Notes: generated from the letters alone by a model not told the origin. DNA of 64,000 bases from Cellulomonas sp. SLBN-39 (GCF_006715865.1 NZ_VFOA01000001.1:434001-498000), one strand, 5' to 3'. Shown: positions 16,787-26,137, numbered from the stretch's first letter. Translations and numbers: made by a program.

Positions 16787-18641
16787 CGAAGCCGCCAATC
16801 CCCGCTTCCGACAGGATCTGCATCAATCGCTCCTGCGCCGCTTCGCGCTCGGCGCGAGCCTCCTGCCAGTTTGAGATCGCGGCGTCGAGGTCGTGCGACT
16901 CGGCCGGCGGCCAGGGGTTGCGCTTCACGCCCCGTGCGACGAGCCCACCGTCGTCGGCGAAGATCGGGGAACGCCAAGACCGCGCTTCCGCGTCCTCGAG
17001 GCCATCACGGATTACCGATAGCGCCCTCGCGGCGATGGCGCCCCATCGCCCAGTATCCCTTCGGCCGTGCGCGACCTGAACCTCGTGGCCGTCGTCTTCC
17101 ATGTCCATGAAGGTCACCAGTGCATCGCGCTCGTGGCCGTTCGCAGTCTTCGTAAAACCGAAGACCGAGGTCTTGACGCCGCGCTTCTGCTCAAAGAAGA
17201 GCTGCTGAGGCATGTCGATTACAAAATCGAGCCTCGCGCGACCCAAGATCGCCAACGCGGCCTTCTGGTTCGAGGTCTTGGTCAGGGTGTTGTTCGGCAT
17301 GATGATAATGAGCCGCCCACCCTCTTCGAGGTACTCGATCGCCGACATCGTGAAGTTGATCGGGCTGTCGTTCTCGTAGGGCGGATTAATGACGCACTTC
17401 GTGGGCCTCAAGCTCTTCACGTAATCTCGGAGCTTCTCATCGCTCTTGGCCACCGCAAACGACTTCCCATGCGTCACGAGGGAGTCTCGGTACAGCAGAT
17501 TCGACCGACCGTCTCCGTGCAGGAACATGTTCGAGCAGGCGAGGGCAAACAGGATTGCATCGAGTTCAAACCCGATCAACTGGTTCTCATGGATGTGCTC
17601 GATTCGCTGCTCATCGCCGTGAGCCTTGTCGACGAGCTGCTCCATCGCGTCCATGAGGAAACCGCCGGAGCCCATGCAGGTGTCGAGCACGACGTCGTCA
17701 CGCTCGAGCCTCGCGAGGTTGACCATAAATGTCTTGATATGGTCGGGCGTCAGGATGATGTTCTTGTTGTCCATCTTGCCGGCGCGCGACAGGAAGATCT
17801 TGTACGCCCGGCCCAGGATATCGCGCTTCACCGCGCTCTTCGAGGGCTGGTGCACCCTCTGGTCGATGTCGTCAATGATCTGCTTGTACTCGTCGAGCGG
17901 GATGTCGACAGTCTTAACGAATGCGAAGCGGTCCCGCCAGTCGATTAGCTTCGACTCAGAGTTGGCCCTCTTGTCGAGCTGACGCTTGACCGCCTCGACG
18001 ATCTGGTCGTTGAGGTAGCGAGCCTCGACAAGCCGGGTATCCTCCGGGATCACCTGCGACTTGTAGACCGCGCGGAACTGCGCGTCGTCCAGGGCGATCA
18101 TGAGCGCGGAGAAGAACAGCGAGCGCTCGGTGTCGCGCACGCGGGAGTCCTTATGGAACCGCTCGTTGAGCCGGACGAGGAAGCGTCGCAGCTGGGCATC
18201 CGAGAACGGGTCACCGTGGGCCGCCGCCTCGTAGTGCTTGGTCAGCGTCGTCAGGCTGACCAAGGAGCGGGGCTCGTCGAGTTCCTCGATCTCTTCGCTA
18301 TCACCCTTGCGGAGGAAGTGGGTCACCCGGAGTGAACCCTGCGTCTGCCCCGAGACGGCGATGCCGATGATGTCCGAGTGCGGCACAGCGTTGTTTGTCA
18401 TGTAGCCGCGGACGTCGGCCTCAGCGGCGGCATGATCAGACTTCAGCCCCGGCACACCTGACTTCGCCTCGACAACGATGAGCCATTCGCCCATATCCTT
18501 GAAGAAGTCGGGGTACCCGTCGACCTCCGAGTCTGCCCGCTTGGAGCGGAACCCGAACTTCTTGGGGATATCGCGCTTCTCGACGAACGTCGACGCTCCG
18601 TAGAACTCACGGAAGAGGTTCTCAGTCGTGCTCTCTGCCAT
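16779..18641 (-). CDS. BcgI-like restriction-methylation fusion subunit
   Basis: A 620-residue protein joining a nuclease and an N6-adenine methyltransferase. Residues 1-140 contain a PD-(D/E)xK-like core: DGYPDFF (Asp45) followed by WLIVVEAKSG (Glu58, Lys60). Residues 150-290 resemble the helical HsdM N-domain. From about 290 comes the methyltransferase, with the AdoMet motif DTCMGSGGFL and the catalytic NPPY. The C-terminal helical end (EREAAQERLMQIL) would contact the specificity subunit. Fusion of cleavage and methylation in one chain, length near 620-640 and a separate S subunit fit type IIB enzymes such as BcgI, not type I; no hsdR is present. AAGGAGGTG lies ideally before the ATG. G+C is clearly lower than neighbours (33 of 60 at 17281-17340), pointing to horizontal transfer. 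Confidence 0.88.
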   Translation of the reverse strand: MAESTTENLFREFYGASTFVEKRDIPKKFGFRSKRADSEVDGYPDFFKDMGEWLIVVEAKSGVPGLKSDHAAAEADVRGYMTNNAVPHSDIIGIAVSGQTQGSLRVTHFLRKGDSEEIEELDEPRSLVSLTTLTKHYEAAAHGDPFSDAQLRRFLVRLNERFHKDSRVRDTERSLFFSALMIALDDAQFRAVYKSQVIPEDTRLVEARYLNDQIVEAVKRQLDKRANSESKLIDWRDRFAFVKTVDIPLDEYKQIIDDIDQRVHQPSKSAVKRDILGRAYKIFLSRAGKMDNKNIILTPDHIKTFMVNLARLERDDVVLDTCMGSGGFLMDAMEQLVDKAHGDEQRIEHIHENQLIGFELDAILFALACSNMFLHGDGRSNLLYRDSLVTHGKSFAVAKSDEKLRDYVKSLRPTKCVINPPYENDSPINFTMSAIEYLEEGGRLIIIMPNNTLTKTSNQKAALAILGRARLDFVIDMPQQLFFEQKRGVKTSVFGFTKTANGHERDALVTFMDMEDDGHEVQVAHGRRDTGRWGAIAARALSVIRDGLEDAEARSWRSPIFADDGGLVARGVKRNPWPPAESHDLDAAISNWQEARAEREAAQERLMQILSEAGIGGFDA

Positions 18642-18665
18642 CGTTCACCTCCTTCGCTCGTCGCT

Positions 18666-19763
18666 CTACTTCTTTCCCGCGCCTGATGTTCCTCCGTGGC
18701 GGAACTCCACGACGTCGCCGTCGACCATGACGTAGTCCTTGCCCTCGATGCGGGCCTTGCCAGCGGCCCGGGCCGCGGCCACCGACCCGGCCTCGACGAG
18801 GTCGGCGAACGAGATGACCTCCGCCTTGATGAAGCCCTTCTGGAAGTCCGTGTGGATGACGCCCGCCGCCTGCGGGGCCGTCCAGCCCTGCCGGATCGTC
18901 CAGGCTCGCGACTCCTTGGGCCCGGCCGTCAGGTACGTCTGCAGGCCGAGCGTGCGGAAGCCCACGCGCGCGAGCTGGTCCAGGCCTGCCTCGGTCTGGC
19001 CGTTGGCCTCGAGCATCTCGCGCGCCTCGTCCTCCTCGAGCTCGACGAGCTCGGACTCGAACTTCGCGTCGAGGAAGATCGCGTCGGCCGGCGCGACCAG
19101 GGCGCGCAGCCGCTCCTGCATGGCCGTGTCGGACAGGCCCGCGTCGTCGGTGTTGAAGACGTAGATGAACGGCTTGGCCGTCATGAGCTGCAGGGCGCGG
19201 ACGTGCTCGTCGTCGCCCAGCCCGGCGGCGAACAGCGTCCGCCCCGTCTCCAGGACGGCGAGGGCGCGCTTCGCGGCGTCCAGCACCTCGGGCTCGGTCT
19301 TCTTGCCGCGGACCTCCTTCTCGAGCCGCGGGATCGCGTTCTCGAGGGTCTGCAGGTCCGCGAGGACGAGCTCGGTGGCGATGATCTCGATGTCGCCCTC
19401 GGGGTCGACCTTGCCGCTCACGTGGACCACGTCGGGGTCGGCGAACGCACGGGTGACCTGGCAGATCGCGTCGGCCTCGCGGATGTTCGCGAGGAACTTG
19501 TTGCCCAGGCCCTCGCCCTCGCTCGCGCCCTTGACGATGCCGGCGATGTCGACGAACGACACCGTGGCGGGCAGGATCCGCTCGGAGCCGAAGATCCCCG
19601 CGAGCGTCGCCAGGCGCGGGTCGGGCAGCGGCACGACGCCCACGTTCGGCTCGATCGTGGCGAACGGGTAGTTCGCCGCGAGGACCTGCGCACGGGTCAG
19701 CGCGTTGAAGAGGGTGGACTTGCCGACGTTGGGCAGTCCGACGATGCCGATGGTGAGAGCCAC
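18666..19763 (-). CDS. ychF: YchF/OLA1-family ATPase
   Basis: YchF is a conserved P-loop ATPase of the Obg group that binds ribosomes and is tied to stress and redox responses. The 365-residue protein starts at once with the P-loop GLPNVGKST (residues 9-17), then NYPFATIEPNVGVV, the G3-like DIAGIVKGASEGEGLGN, a helical coiled-coil insert and the C-terminal TGS domain containing SRAWTIRQGWTAPQAAGVIHTDFQKGFIKAEVI. The GTG at 19761-19763 gives the canonical N-terminus; a longer upstream frame is Arg/Trp-rich and not credible. The restriction-modification genes begin only 24 bases after its stop, with no visible terminator between them, so read-through into the island is possible. Confidence 0.95.
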   Translation of the reverse strand: MALTIGIVGLPNVGKSTLFNALTRAQVLAANYPFATIEPNVGVVPLPDPRLATLAGIFGSERILPATVSFVDIAGIVKGASEGEGLGNKFLANIREADAICQVTRAFADPDVVHVSGKVDPEGDIEIIATELVLADLQTLENAIPRLEKEVRGKKTEPEVLDAAKRALAVLETGRTLFAAGLGDDEHVRALQLMTAKPFIYVFNTDDAGLSDTAMQERLRALVAPADAIFLDAKFESELVELEEDEAREMLEANGQTEAGLDQLARVGFRTLGLQTYLTAGPKESRAWTIRQGWTAPQAAGVIHTDFQKGFIKAEVISFADLVEAGSVAAARAAGKARIEGKDYVMVDGDVVEFRHGGTSGAGKK

Positions 19764-19848
19764 GTCGGCCGAGTCTACGGGCGTGCGGCCGGGACGCCCG
19801 GCACGGTCGCCCCGTGACCAGGGGCCGGCCGTGCCGCGCGACCGCCGC

Positions 19849-21408
19849 TCAGGCGAAGGCCCGCATGCGCGCCAGGAGCTCGGGCCCGGTGCGCTCCAGC
19901 GTCCGCCCGCCCAGCAGCACGCCCCCGACCAGCACGCCCGCACCCAGCAGCAGGCCCACGACGAGCGCCACCCAGCCCAGCACGGCCGAGCCCTGGACCA
20001 CCGCGAGCACCGTGAGCACCAGGGTCGGCGTGGCGAGCAGCACCACGACCGTGCCGCCGACGAGCTGGGACGTGAACGCCGCGGCGCTCGCGCCCTGCTT
20101 CGTCGAGAACGGGTTGTCGCCCGGCTGCTGCACCGGGTAGACGACCATCGCGGAGACGACGCTCGCCGTGCCCAGGGCCGTGAGCAGCAGACCGAGGCCC
20201 GCGCCCAGGAGGGCGGGCAGCAGCGCCAGCCGGTCGGCGTACGCGGCGGTCCCGACGGTGATCGCGACGGTCACGAGCAGCCCGAGGGAGCCGGCCACGA
20301 CCACCCTCCCCCACCGGTCGGCCGTGCCGCGCAGGGGCGCCGCCAGGTGCGACCAGAACGACGTGCCGTCGTAGGCGACGTCGGCGGAGATCGTCCAGCC
20401 GACGAGGACGCCCGTGAGGGGCCCGGCGACCAGCACGGCGGTGCTGCCGCCGCCGAAGCCGAGCACGAACGGCAGCAGCGGGACGATCGCGACGGCGATC
20501 GCGTACCGGGGGTCGCGCAGCCAGTACGTGGCCGCGCGGGCCGCGATCGCCCCGGTCGGCGTGGCCGGCAACCGGTCGAACCAGCCGAGGCCGCGCGCAC
20601 GGACCTCGTGCGAGGCGGTCGCCGGCTGTGCGAGCGAGCGCCGCAGCGCACCGTCCCAGACGACGTACGCGAGCCCGACGGTCGCCAGCGCGAGGACGAG
20701 CCGGGCCAGGGCGCCGAGCAGGTCGCCGCGCACGACGGCCGGGGCGAGGGCCCACGGCGCGCCGAACGGCGTCCAGGACAGCACGCCGGCGACCACGCCC
20801 AGCCCGTCCGTGCCGAGCGTCACGACACCGTCCGAGACGGTGCTCATGATCGGTCCCAGGAGCACCAGCGGCACGATGGCCAGCAGCGCGACGAGCTCGC
20901 GCACGCGGCGCCGACCCAGGACGGGCGCCATCGCCGCGGTGACCGCGCGCGCGCCGACCAGGCACGCCGCGACGCCCAGGAGCGCCCCGACGACGCCGAC
21001 GAGCGCGGCGAGCGGCTCGCGCCACCACACGCCGGCCGTGCCGAGCCCCACCAGCACCGTGACGACCCCGGGCACGCCCACGGCCCCCGCGAGGGTCAGC
21101 CCGACGAGCAGGTCGCGGCGGGGCACCCCGAACGTGACGAAGCGGCGCGGGTCGAGGGTCGCGTCGACGCCGAACGCGACGAGCGGCACCACCCACCACC
21201 CGAGGACCAGCAGCGCCCCCGCGACCACGACCACGTGCGAGCGCAGCGCCGTGCCCTGGAACGACAGGCCCACCAGGCCCGCCGCCACGACCACGAGCAG
21301 CCCCAGCCCGTACAGCGCGGCGAGCGCCATGCCGACGACCTGCCACGGGCTGCGCCGCAGGCCGTTGCGCAGCAGCGCCAGCTTCAGCCGGACGAGGTGC
21401 CCAACCAT
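19849..21408 (-). CDS. ABC exporter membrane subunit, about 12 helices
   Basis: A 519-residue integral membrane protein with many evenly spaced hydrophobic segments across the whole length. It is the membrane partner of the ATPase encoded directly upstream at 21384-22211, whose 3' end it overlaps by 25 bases. It resembles the large ABC-2-type permeases found beside such ATPases in actinobacteria. The exported substrate is not evident. A conserved internal segment around WTPFGAPWALAPAVVRGD recurs in this class. The ATG at 21406-21408 gives a plausible cytoplasmic start MVGHLVRLKLALLRNGLR before the first helix. Confidence 0.8.
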   Translation of the reverse strand: MVGHLVRLKLALLRNGLRRSPWQVVGMALAALYGLGLLVVVAAGLVGLSFQGTALRSHVVVVAGALLVLGWWVVPLVAFGVDATLDPRRFVTFGVPRRDLLVGLTLAGAVGVPGVVTVLVGLGTAGVWWREPLAALVGVVGALLGVAACLVGARAVTAAMAPVLGRRRVRELVALLAIVPLVLLGPIMSTVSDGVVTLGTDGLGVVAGVLSWTPFGAPWALAPAVVRGDLLGALARLVLALATVGLAYVVWDGALRRSLAQPATASHEVRARGLGWFDRLPATPTGAIAARAATYWLRDPRYAIAVAIVPLLPFVLGFGGGSTAVLVAGPLTGVLVGWTISADVAYDGTSFWSHLAAPLRGTADRWGRVVVAGSLGLLVTVAITVGTAAYADRLALLPALLGAGLGLLLTALGTASVVSAMVVYPVQQPGDNPFSTKQGASAAAFTSQLVGGTVVVLLATPTLVLTVLAVVQGSAVLGWVALVVGLLLGAGVLVGGVLLGGRTLERTGPELLARMRAFA

Positions 21409-22211
21409 GCGAGCCCCTCCCCTCCGACGCGCCCGCCGACGAGCTCGACGAAGCGCTCCTCGAGCGACCGCCCGGCCCGCACCTCGTCGACGGTGCCCGC
21501 GGCGAGCACGTGCCCGCCGGCGATGACGGCGACGTGGTCGCACATGCGCTGGACGAGGTCCATGACGTGCGAGGACACGACCACGGTGCCGCCCCCGGCG
21601 ACGTAGCGGGCGAGAATGTCGCGGATGTTCGCGGCCGAGACGGGGTCGACGGCCTCGAACGGCTCGTCGAGCACGAGCAGGCGGGGTGCGTGCACGAGCG
21701 CGCAGGCCAGCGCGACCTTCTTCGTCATGCCCGCGGAGTAGTCGACGACGAGGGTGTCCTTGTCGCCCGCGAGGTCCATCGCCGTGAGCAGGTCGGCGGT
21801 GCGGGCCGTGACGGTCGGCCGGTCCAGGCCCTGGAGCAGGCCCGCGTAGGTGATGAGCTGGGCTCCGGTCAGACGGTCGAACAGGCGGACGCCGTCGGGC
21901 AGCACGCCGAGGCTGCGCTTGACCTGCTCGGGGTGCGCCCACAGGTCCACGCCGTGCACGAGCACGGTGCCGTGGTCGGGGCGCAGGAGCCCGGTCGCCA
22001 TTGACAGGGTGGTGGTCTTGCCCGCGCCGTTGGGGCCGACGAGCCCGTAGAACGAGCCGGCGGGGATGGTCAGGTCGACGCCGGCGACCGCGACCTTGTC
22101 ACCGAACCGCCGCCACAGGCCGTGCAGCGCGAGGGCCGGCGTCGGGGCGGGCGGCTCGCCGGGCGGGGCCACGGGTGGCAGGGACGGGTCGGGCCGGGTC
22201 TCGGACGACAT
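21384..22211 (-). CDS. ABC exporter ATP-binding subunit
   Basis: A 275-residue single-domain ATPase of the DRR/CcmA type: Walker A GPNGAGKTTT near residue 70, a signature replaced by YSAGMTKKVALA (the YSxGM form frequent in actinobacterial exporters), Walker B LLVLDEPFEAVDP and switch His in VVVSSHVMD. The first ~30 residues are Pro-rich and probably disordered. The ATG at 22209-22211 is used. It drives the membrane subunit at 19849-21408, with which it overlaps. Probable role is export or lipid/peptide handling at the membrane, with unknown substrate. Confidence 0.9.
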   Translation of the reverse strand: MSSETRPDPSLPPVAPPGEPPAPTPALALHGLWRRFGDKVAVAGVDLTIPAGSFYGLVGPNGAGKTTTLSMATGLLRPDHGTVLVHGVDLWAHPEQVKRSLGVLPDGVRLFDRLTGAQLITYAGLLQGLDRPTVTARTADLLTAMDLAGDKDTLVVDYSAGMTKKVALACALVHAPRLLVLDEPFEAVDPVSAANIRDILARYVAGGGTVVVSSHVMDLVQRMCDHVAVIAGGHVLAAGTVDEVRAGRSLEERFVELVGGRVGGEGLAWLGTSSG

Positions 22212-22287
22212 CGCGCCAGCATAGGAGGCAGCGACGACGCGGGGTGTCGGCCGGGCGTGTGGGTCGGGGCTGGCATGCTCGCGCCCC

Positions 22288-23631
22288 ATGGAGACCTCGG
22301 TGGGCACGTTCGTCCTCGCCCTGCTGGCCGCGCTGGTGGTCGGCGCCCTGCTCGGCGGGGGTGCGGCCTGGGTGGCGGCGGGGGCGCGGGCGGCGCGGCG
22401 CGCGGAGGCCAGGGTCCGGGCCGCGGAGATCGACGCGGCGCGCGCCCGGGCGACGCTCGACGCCGAGCGCGCGGGCGCCGGCGACCGGTTCCGCGCGGTG
22501 GCGGACGAGGCGCTGGGGGCCAGCAGCGAGCAGTTCCTCGCCCTGGCGCACCAGCGGCTCGCGGCCGAGCACCAGACGCAGGTCGGTGAGCTGACGCAGC
22601 GGGAGCAGGCCGTGCGGGCCATGGTCGAGCCGATCGCCCGCACCCTGGAGCAGGTGCGCGGCGAGCTGGCGACCGCGCAGCAGGCCCGGGCGGCCGGCGA
22701 GGCGGCGATCGGCGAGCAGGTGCGCGCCATGCGCGAGCAGTCCGAGCAGCTGCGGTCGCAGACGTCGCAGCTGGTCAGCGCGCTGCGCGCGTCGCACGTG
22801 CGGGGCCGGTGGGGCGAGGTGCAGCTGCGCCGGGTCGTGGAGGCCGCGGGGATGCTCGCGCACGTCGACTTCGTCGAGCAGGCGTCGGTGCGCACCGACG
22901 ACGGCGTGCAGCGCCCCGACATGGTGGTGCGGCTCGCGGGCGGCAAGAGCGTGGTGGTCGACGCCAAGGTCGCGTTCGTCGGGTTCCTCGAGGCGACGGA
23001 GGCCGAGGACCCGCGCGTGCGGGCCGAGCGGATGGCCGCGCACGCCCGGCACATGCGCGCGCACGTCGACGCGCTGGCCGCGAAGCGCTACTGGGACCAG
23101 TTCGCCCCGGCCCCGGAGTTCGTCGTGATGTTCGTCCCGGCGGAGTCGTTCCTGCACGCGGCCGTGGACCAGGACCCGGCGGTCGTGGAGTACGCGTTCG
23201 AGCGCAACGTGGTGCTCGCGACGCCGACGACGCTGCTGGCGCTGCTGCGCACGGTCGCGTACGCCTGGAAGCAGGACGCGCTCGCGGCGAACGCGCAGCA
23301 GGTGCTCACGCTCGGCAAGGAGCTGCACGGACGGCTGGCCACGATGGGCGGGCACCTGACGCGCCTGGGCCGGGCGATCGACGCGGCGGCCGGCGCGTAC
23401 AACCAGACGGTGGCCTCGCTCGAGACCCGGGTGCTGGTCAGCGCCCGTCGGTTCGCGGACCTGCACGTGGTCTCGGACGAGCTGCCGGCACCCCCGCCCG
23501 CGGACCCGCGCCTGGCCGCCGTGACGGCCCCGGAGCTGGTGGCGTTCGCGAGCGAGCACGCCGTGTCGCTGGAGGACCGCGTGCCCGCGGCGCGCCCCGC
23601 GGACGAGGACGCCGCGGTCGGCAGCCGGTGA
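22288..23631 (+). CDS. rmuC: RmuC family protein (DNA recombination)
   Basis: RmuC proteins are membrane-tethered predicted nucleases that limit DNA inversions at short inverted repeats in Escherichia coli. The 447-residue product has one N-terminal membrane segment (about 7-31), a long Ala/Arg/Glu-rich coiled coil (33-190), and the RmuC domain: RGRWGEVQLRRVVEAAGM, RPDMVVRLAGGKSVVVDAKVAF and NVVLATPTTLLALLRTVAYAWKQ. The ATG start follows directly on a G+C-rich leader. It is divergent from the ABC exporter and convergent with ispH, so it is a single-gene unit, closed by the hairpin at 23642-23669. Confidence 0.93.
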   Translation: METSVGTFVLALLAALVVGALLGGGAAWVAAGARAARRAEARVRAAEIDAARARATLDAERAGAGDRFRAVADEALGASSEQFLALAHQRLAAEHQTQVGELTQREQAVRAMVEPIARTLEQVRGELATAQQARAAGEAAIGEQVRAMREQSEQLRSQTSQLVSALRASHVRGRWGEVQLRRVVEAAGMLAHVDFVEQASVRTDDGVQRPDMVVRLAGGKSVVVDAKVAFVGFLEATEAEDPRVRAERMAAHARHMRAHVDALAAKRYWDQFAPAPEFVVMFVPAESFLHAAVDQDPAVVEYAFERNVVLATPTTLLALLRTVAYAWKQDALAANAQQVLTLGKELHGRLATMGGHLTRLGRAIDAAAGAYNQTVASLETRVLVSARRFADLHVVSDELPAPPPADPRLAAVTAPELVAFASEHAVSLEDRVPAARPADEDAAVGSR

Positions 23632-23641
23632 GGCGGGGCCA

Positions 23642-23669
23642 GGACGGTCGGGCCTGCGCCCGGCGGTCC
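23642..23669. terminator. Probable terminator between rmuC and ispH
   Basis: Two 12-base arms (23642-23653 and 23658-23669) pair at 10 positions plus one G-T wobble, around a 4-base loop, in the 68-base gap between the convergent genes rmuC and ispH. It would serve both strands. Confidence 0.55.
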
Positions 23670-23699
23670 TGACGGGCCGTCGGCGTCGGACGCCCGGGC

Positions 23700-24755
23700 T
23701 CAGACGGGCTGGACGTCCAGCGAGCGGCGGCCCTCGCGGCGCGGGCGGGCGTCCGGCGCCCCGGCGGCACGCAGGTCGGTGCGCAGCTCGCGCGGCAGCG
23801 AGAACATCAGGTCCTCCGTCGCGGTGCGGACCTCCTCGACGTCTCCGAAGCCGAGCCCGGCCAGGCGGGCGAGCAGCTCGTCGACCAGCACCTCCGGCAC
23901 CGACGCGCCCGACGTCACGCCGACCGTCGTCGCGCCCTCGAGCCACGCCGGGTCGAGCTCCTCGGCCCGGTCGATGCGGTACGACGTGCGCGCACCGGCG
24001 TCCAGCGCGACCTCGACGAGCCGCACCGAGTTCGACGAGTTCAGCGAGCCGACCGTGATGACGACGTCGCAGGCCGGGGCCATCTTCTTCACCGCGACCT
24101 GTCGGTTCTGCGTGGCGTAGCAGATGTCGTCGCTCGGCGGGTCCTGCAGGTGCGGGAACTTCTCGCGGAGCCGGCGCACGGTCTCCATCGTCTCGTCGAC
24201 CGACAGCGTGGTCTGCGAGATCCACACGACGCGCTCGGGGTCGCGGACCTCGATGCCGTCGACGGCGTCCGGGGAGTTCACCACCTGGATGTGCTCGGGC
24301 GCCTCGCCCTGGGTGCCCTCGACCTCCTCGTGCCCGTCGTGCCCGATGAGCAGGATGTCCATGTCGTCGGCCGCGAACCGCACGGCCTCCTTGTGGACCT
24401 TCGTGACGAGCGGGCAGGTCGCGTCGATGGTCTGCAGGCCGCGCGCGTCGGCCGCGGAGCGCACCGCCGGGGAGACGCCGTGCGCGGAGAACACCAGCCG
24501 GGCGCCCTCGGGCACCTCGTCGGTCTCGTCGACGAACACGGCGCCGCGGGCCGCGAGGGTCTCCACGACGTGCTTGTTGTGGACGATCTCCTTGCGCACG
24601 TAGACGGGGGCGCCGTAGTGCTCGAGGGCCTTCTCGACGGCGACGACGGCGCGGTCGACGCCGGCGCAGTAGCCGCGGGGGGCGGCGAGGAGCACGCGAC
24701 CGCGACGAGGGGCGGAGGCGTCCACGGAGGGGCGGTCGACGGCGGCAGAGGTCAC
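23700..24755 (-). CDS. ispH: IspH, 4-hydroxy-3-methylbut-2-enyl diphosphate reductase
   Basis: IspH performs the last step of the MEP pathway, reducing HMBPP to IPP and DMAPP with a [4Fe-4S] cluster. The 351-residue protein has the three cluster cysteines in their conserved settings: Cys30 in PRGYCAGV, Cys114 in [12 protein letters not shown] and Cys210 in [11 protein letters not shown]. It also has the substrate motifs VFSAHGVSP and [11 protein letters not shown]. The N-terminus carries about 20 extra residues before the first strand, usual in actinobacteria. The start is GTG at 24753-24755. It is divergent from xseA, a pairing that is conserved in this phylum, so both share a promoter region of about 100 bases. 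Confidence 0.96.
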   Translation of the reverse strand: MTSAAVDRPSVDASAPRRGRVLLAAPRGYCAGVDRAVVAVEKALEHYGAPVYVRKEIVHNKHVVETLAARGAVFVDETDEVPEGARLVFSAHGVSPAVRSAADARGLQTIDATCPLVTKVHKEAVRFAADDMDILLIGHDGHEEVEGTQGEAPEHIQVVNSPDAVDGIEVRDPERVVWISQTTLSVDETMETVRRLREKFPHLQDPPSDDICYATQNRQVAVKKMAPACDVVITVGSLNSSNSVRLVEVALDAGARTSYRIDRAEELDPAWLEGATTVGVTSGASVPEVLVDELLARLAGLGFGDVEEVRTATEDLMFSLPRELRTDLRAAGAPDARPRREGRRSLDVQPV

Positions 24756-24859
24756 GTGTCCAGTCTAGGTGGCCCCGGGAGCGGCACACGTGGAGAGGTG
24801 CACCCGCCCGGTGCGGACCGTGTGCAGAGGCGGTGGGTGCCGTGGGGCAGGCTGGGGGC

Positions 24860-26098
24860 GTGGACGCCGACGCACCCCTCCCCCTGCCGCTCAAGGCGGC
24901 CGAGACGACCGCCGAGCGCCCGTGGCCCGTGCGTCACCTGGCCCCCAAGGTCGCCGAGTACGTGGCCCGGATGCCACCGGTGTGGGTCGAGGGGCAGGTG
25001 CTCAACCTCAAGAGGTGGAACTCCCTCCTGTTCCTCACGCTGCGGGACACGGACCTCGACATGTCGCTGTCGGTGACGCTGCCCGCGGTGGCCGCGATGT
25101 CGTTGGGCGAGCGGTTCGCCGACGGCGCCCACGTGGTGGTGCACGCCCGCCCGCAGTTCCAGCCGAAGAAGGGCTCGCTCGGGTTCTCCGCGGACCGCGT
25201 CCGGCTGGTGGGGCTCGGCGAGCTGCTCGCCCGGATCGAGCACCTCAAGGGCGTGCTCGCGGCGGAAGGGCTGTTCGACGACGCCCGCAAGGTGCCGCTG
25301 CCGTTCCTGCCCGGCGTCGTGGGCCTGGTGTGCGCCCAGCAGGGCGACGCCGAGCACGACGTGGTGTCCAACGCCCGCGCGCGCTGGCCCGCCGTGCAGT
25401 TCGAGATCCGCCGCGTCACCGTGCAGGGGCCGAGCGCCGTGCCCGAGGTCACCGCGGCGATCGCGGAGCTCGACGCCGACCCGCGGGTCGACGTCGTCGT
25501 GGTCGCGCGCGGCGGCGGGTCGTTCGAGGACCTGCTGCCGTTCAGCAACGAGACGCTCGTGCGCGCCGCCGCGGCCTGCCGCACGCCCCTGGTGAGCGCG
25601 ATCGGCCACCACATGGACGCGCCCCTGCTGGACCTCGTGGCGGACCTGCGCGCGTCGACGCCGACGGACGCCGCCAAGCGGGTCGTGCCCGACGTCACCG
25701 AGGAGCGGGCCCGGGTGGTGCAGGCCCGTGCCCGGGCGCGGGCCGCGGTGACGCAGCGCGTGGCCCGCGAGGCCGCGATGCTCGAGCACTGGCGGGGCCG
25801 GCCCGTGCTGGCCCGCCCGACGACGCTGCTCGACCCGCACGAGCAGGGCCTGCACCGCGCGCGCGACCGGGGGCGCACGCTCCTCGACGCGGCGGTCCAG
25901 CGGGCGGCGACGCAGGTCGTCGGGCTCGCGGCGCAGGTGCGGGCGCTGTCCCCCGCCGCGACGCTGGAGCGAGGGTACGCGGTCGTGCAGGGCCCGGACG
26001 GCCGCGTGGTGCGCGCCCCGGACGACGTGGCGGCGGGCGACCGCCTGCGGGTGCGCGTCGCGACGGGCGAGCTCGCGGCGGACGTCGTCGCCCCCTGA
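24860..26098 (+). CDS. xseA: Exonuclease VII large subunit
   Basis: XseA is the catalytic subunit of exonuclease VII, which degrades single-stranded DNA from both ends. The 412-residue protein has an N-terminal OB fold (WPVRHLAPKVAEYVARMPPVWVEGQV..LFLTLRDTD, about 18-110), the catalytic core with VARGGGSFEDLLPF and VADLRASTPTDAAK, then a long coiled-coil region and the C-terminal barrel strand LERGYAVVQGPDGRVV. The motif commonly written GHExD reads GHHMD here, so the conserved acidic position is a histidine. The GTG at 24860 is used; a GTG at 24833 would add nine residues. It starts a run of five tightly packed genes through fumC. Confidence 0.93.
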   Translation: MDADAPLPLPLKAAETTAERPWPVRHLAPKVAEYVARMPPVWVEGQVLNLKRWNSLLFLTLRDTDLDMSLSVTLPAVAAMSLGERFADGAHVVVHARPQFQPKKGSLGFSADRVRLVGLGELLARIEHLKGVLAAEGLFDDARKVPLPFLPGVVGLVCAQQGDAEHDVVSNARARWPAVQFEIRRVTVQGPSAVPEVTAAIAELDADPRVDVVVVARGGGSFEDLLPFSNETLVRAAAACRTPLVSAIGHHMDAPLLDLVADLRASTPTDAAKRVVPDVTEERARVVQARARARAAVTQRVAREAAMLEHWRGRPVLARPTTLLDPHEQGLHRARDRGRTLLDAAVQRAATQVVGLAAQVRALSPAATLERGYAVVQGPDGRVVRAPDDVAAGDRLRVRVATGELAADVVAP

Positions 26099-26137
26099 CG
26101 TGGGCACGGCGTCGGTCGGCCCTGGTTGACTGTGCCC

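Noticed and set aside
16779..18641. Plain type I HsdM assignment for the methyltransferase gene
   Set aside because: The N-terminal nuclease-like motif and the absence of hsdR fit a BcgI-like enzyme better.
18666..19943. Longer ychF start at 19943
   Set aside because: The extra 60 residues are Arg/Trp/Cys-rich and unlike any YchF; GTG at 19761-19763 gives the canonical start.
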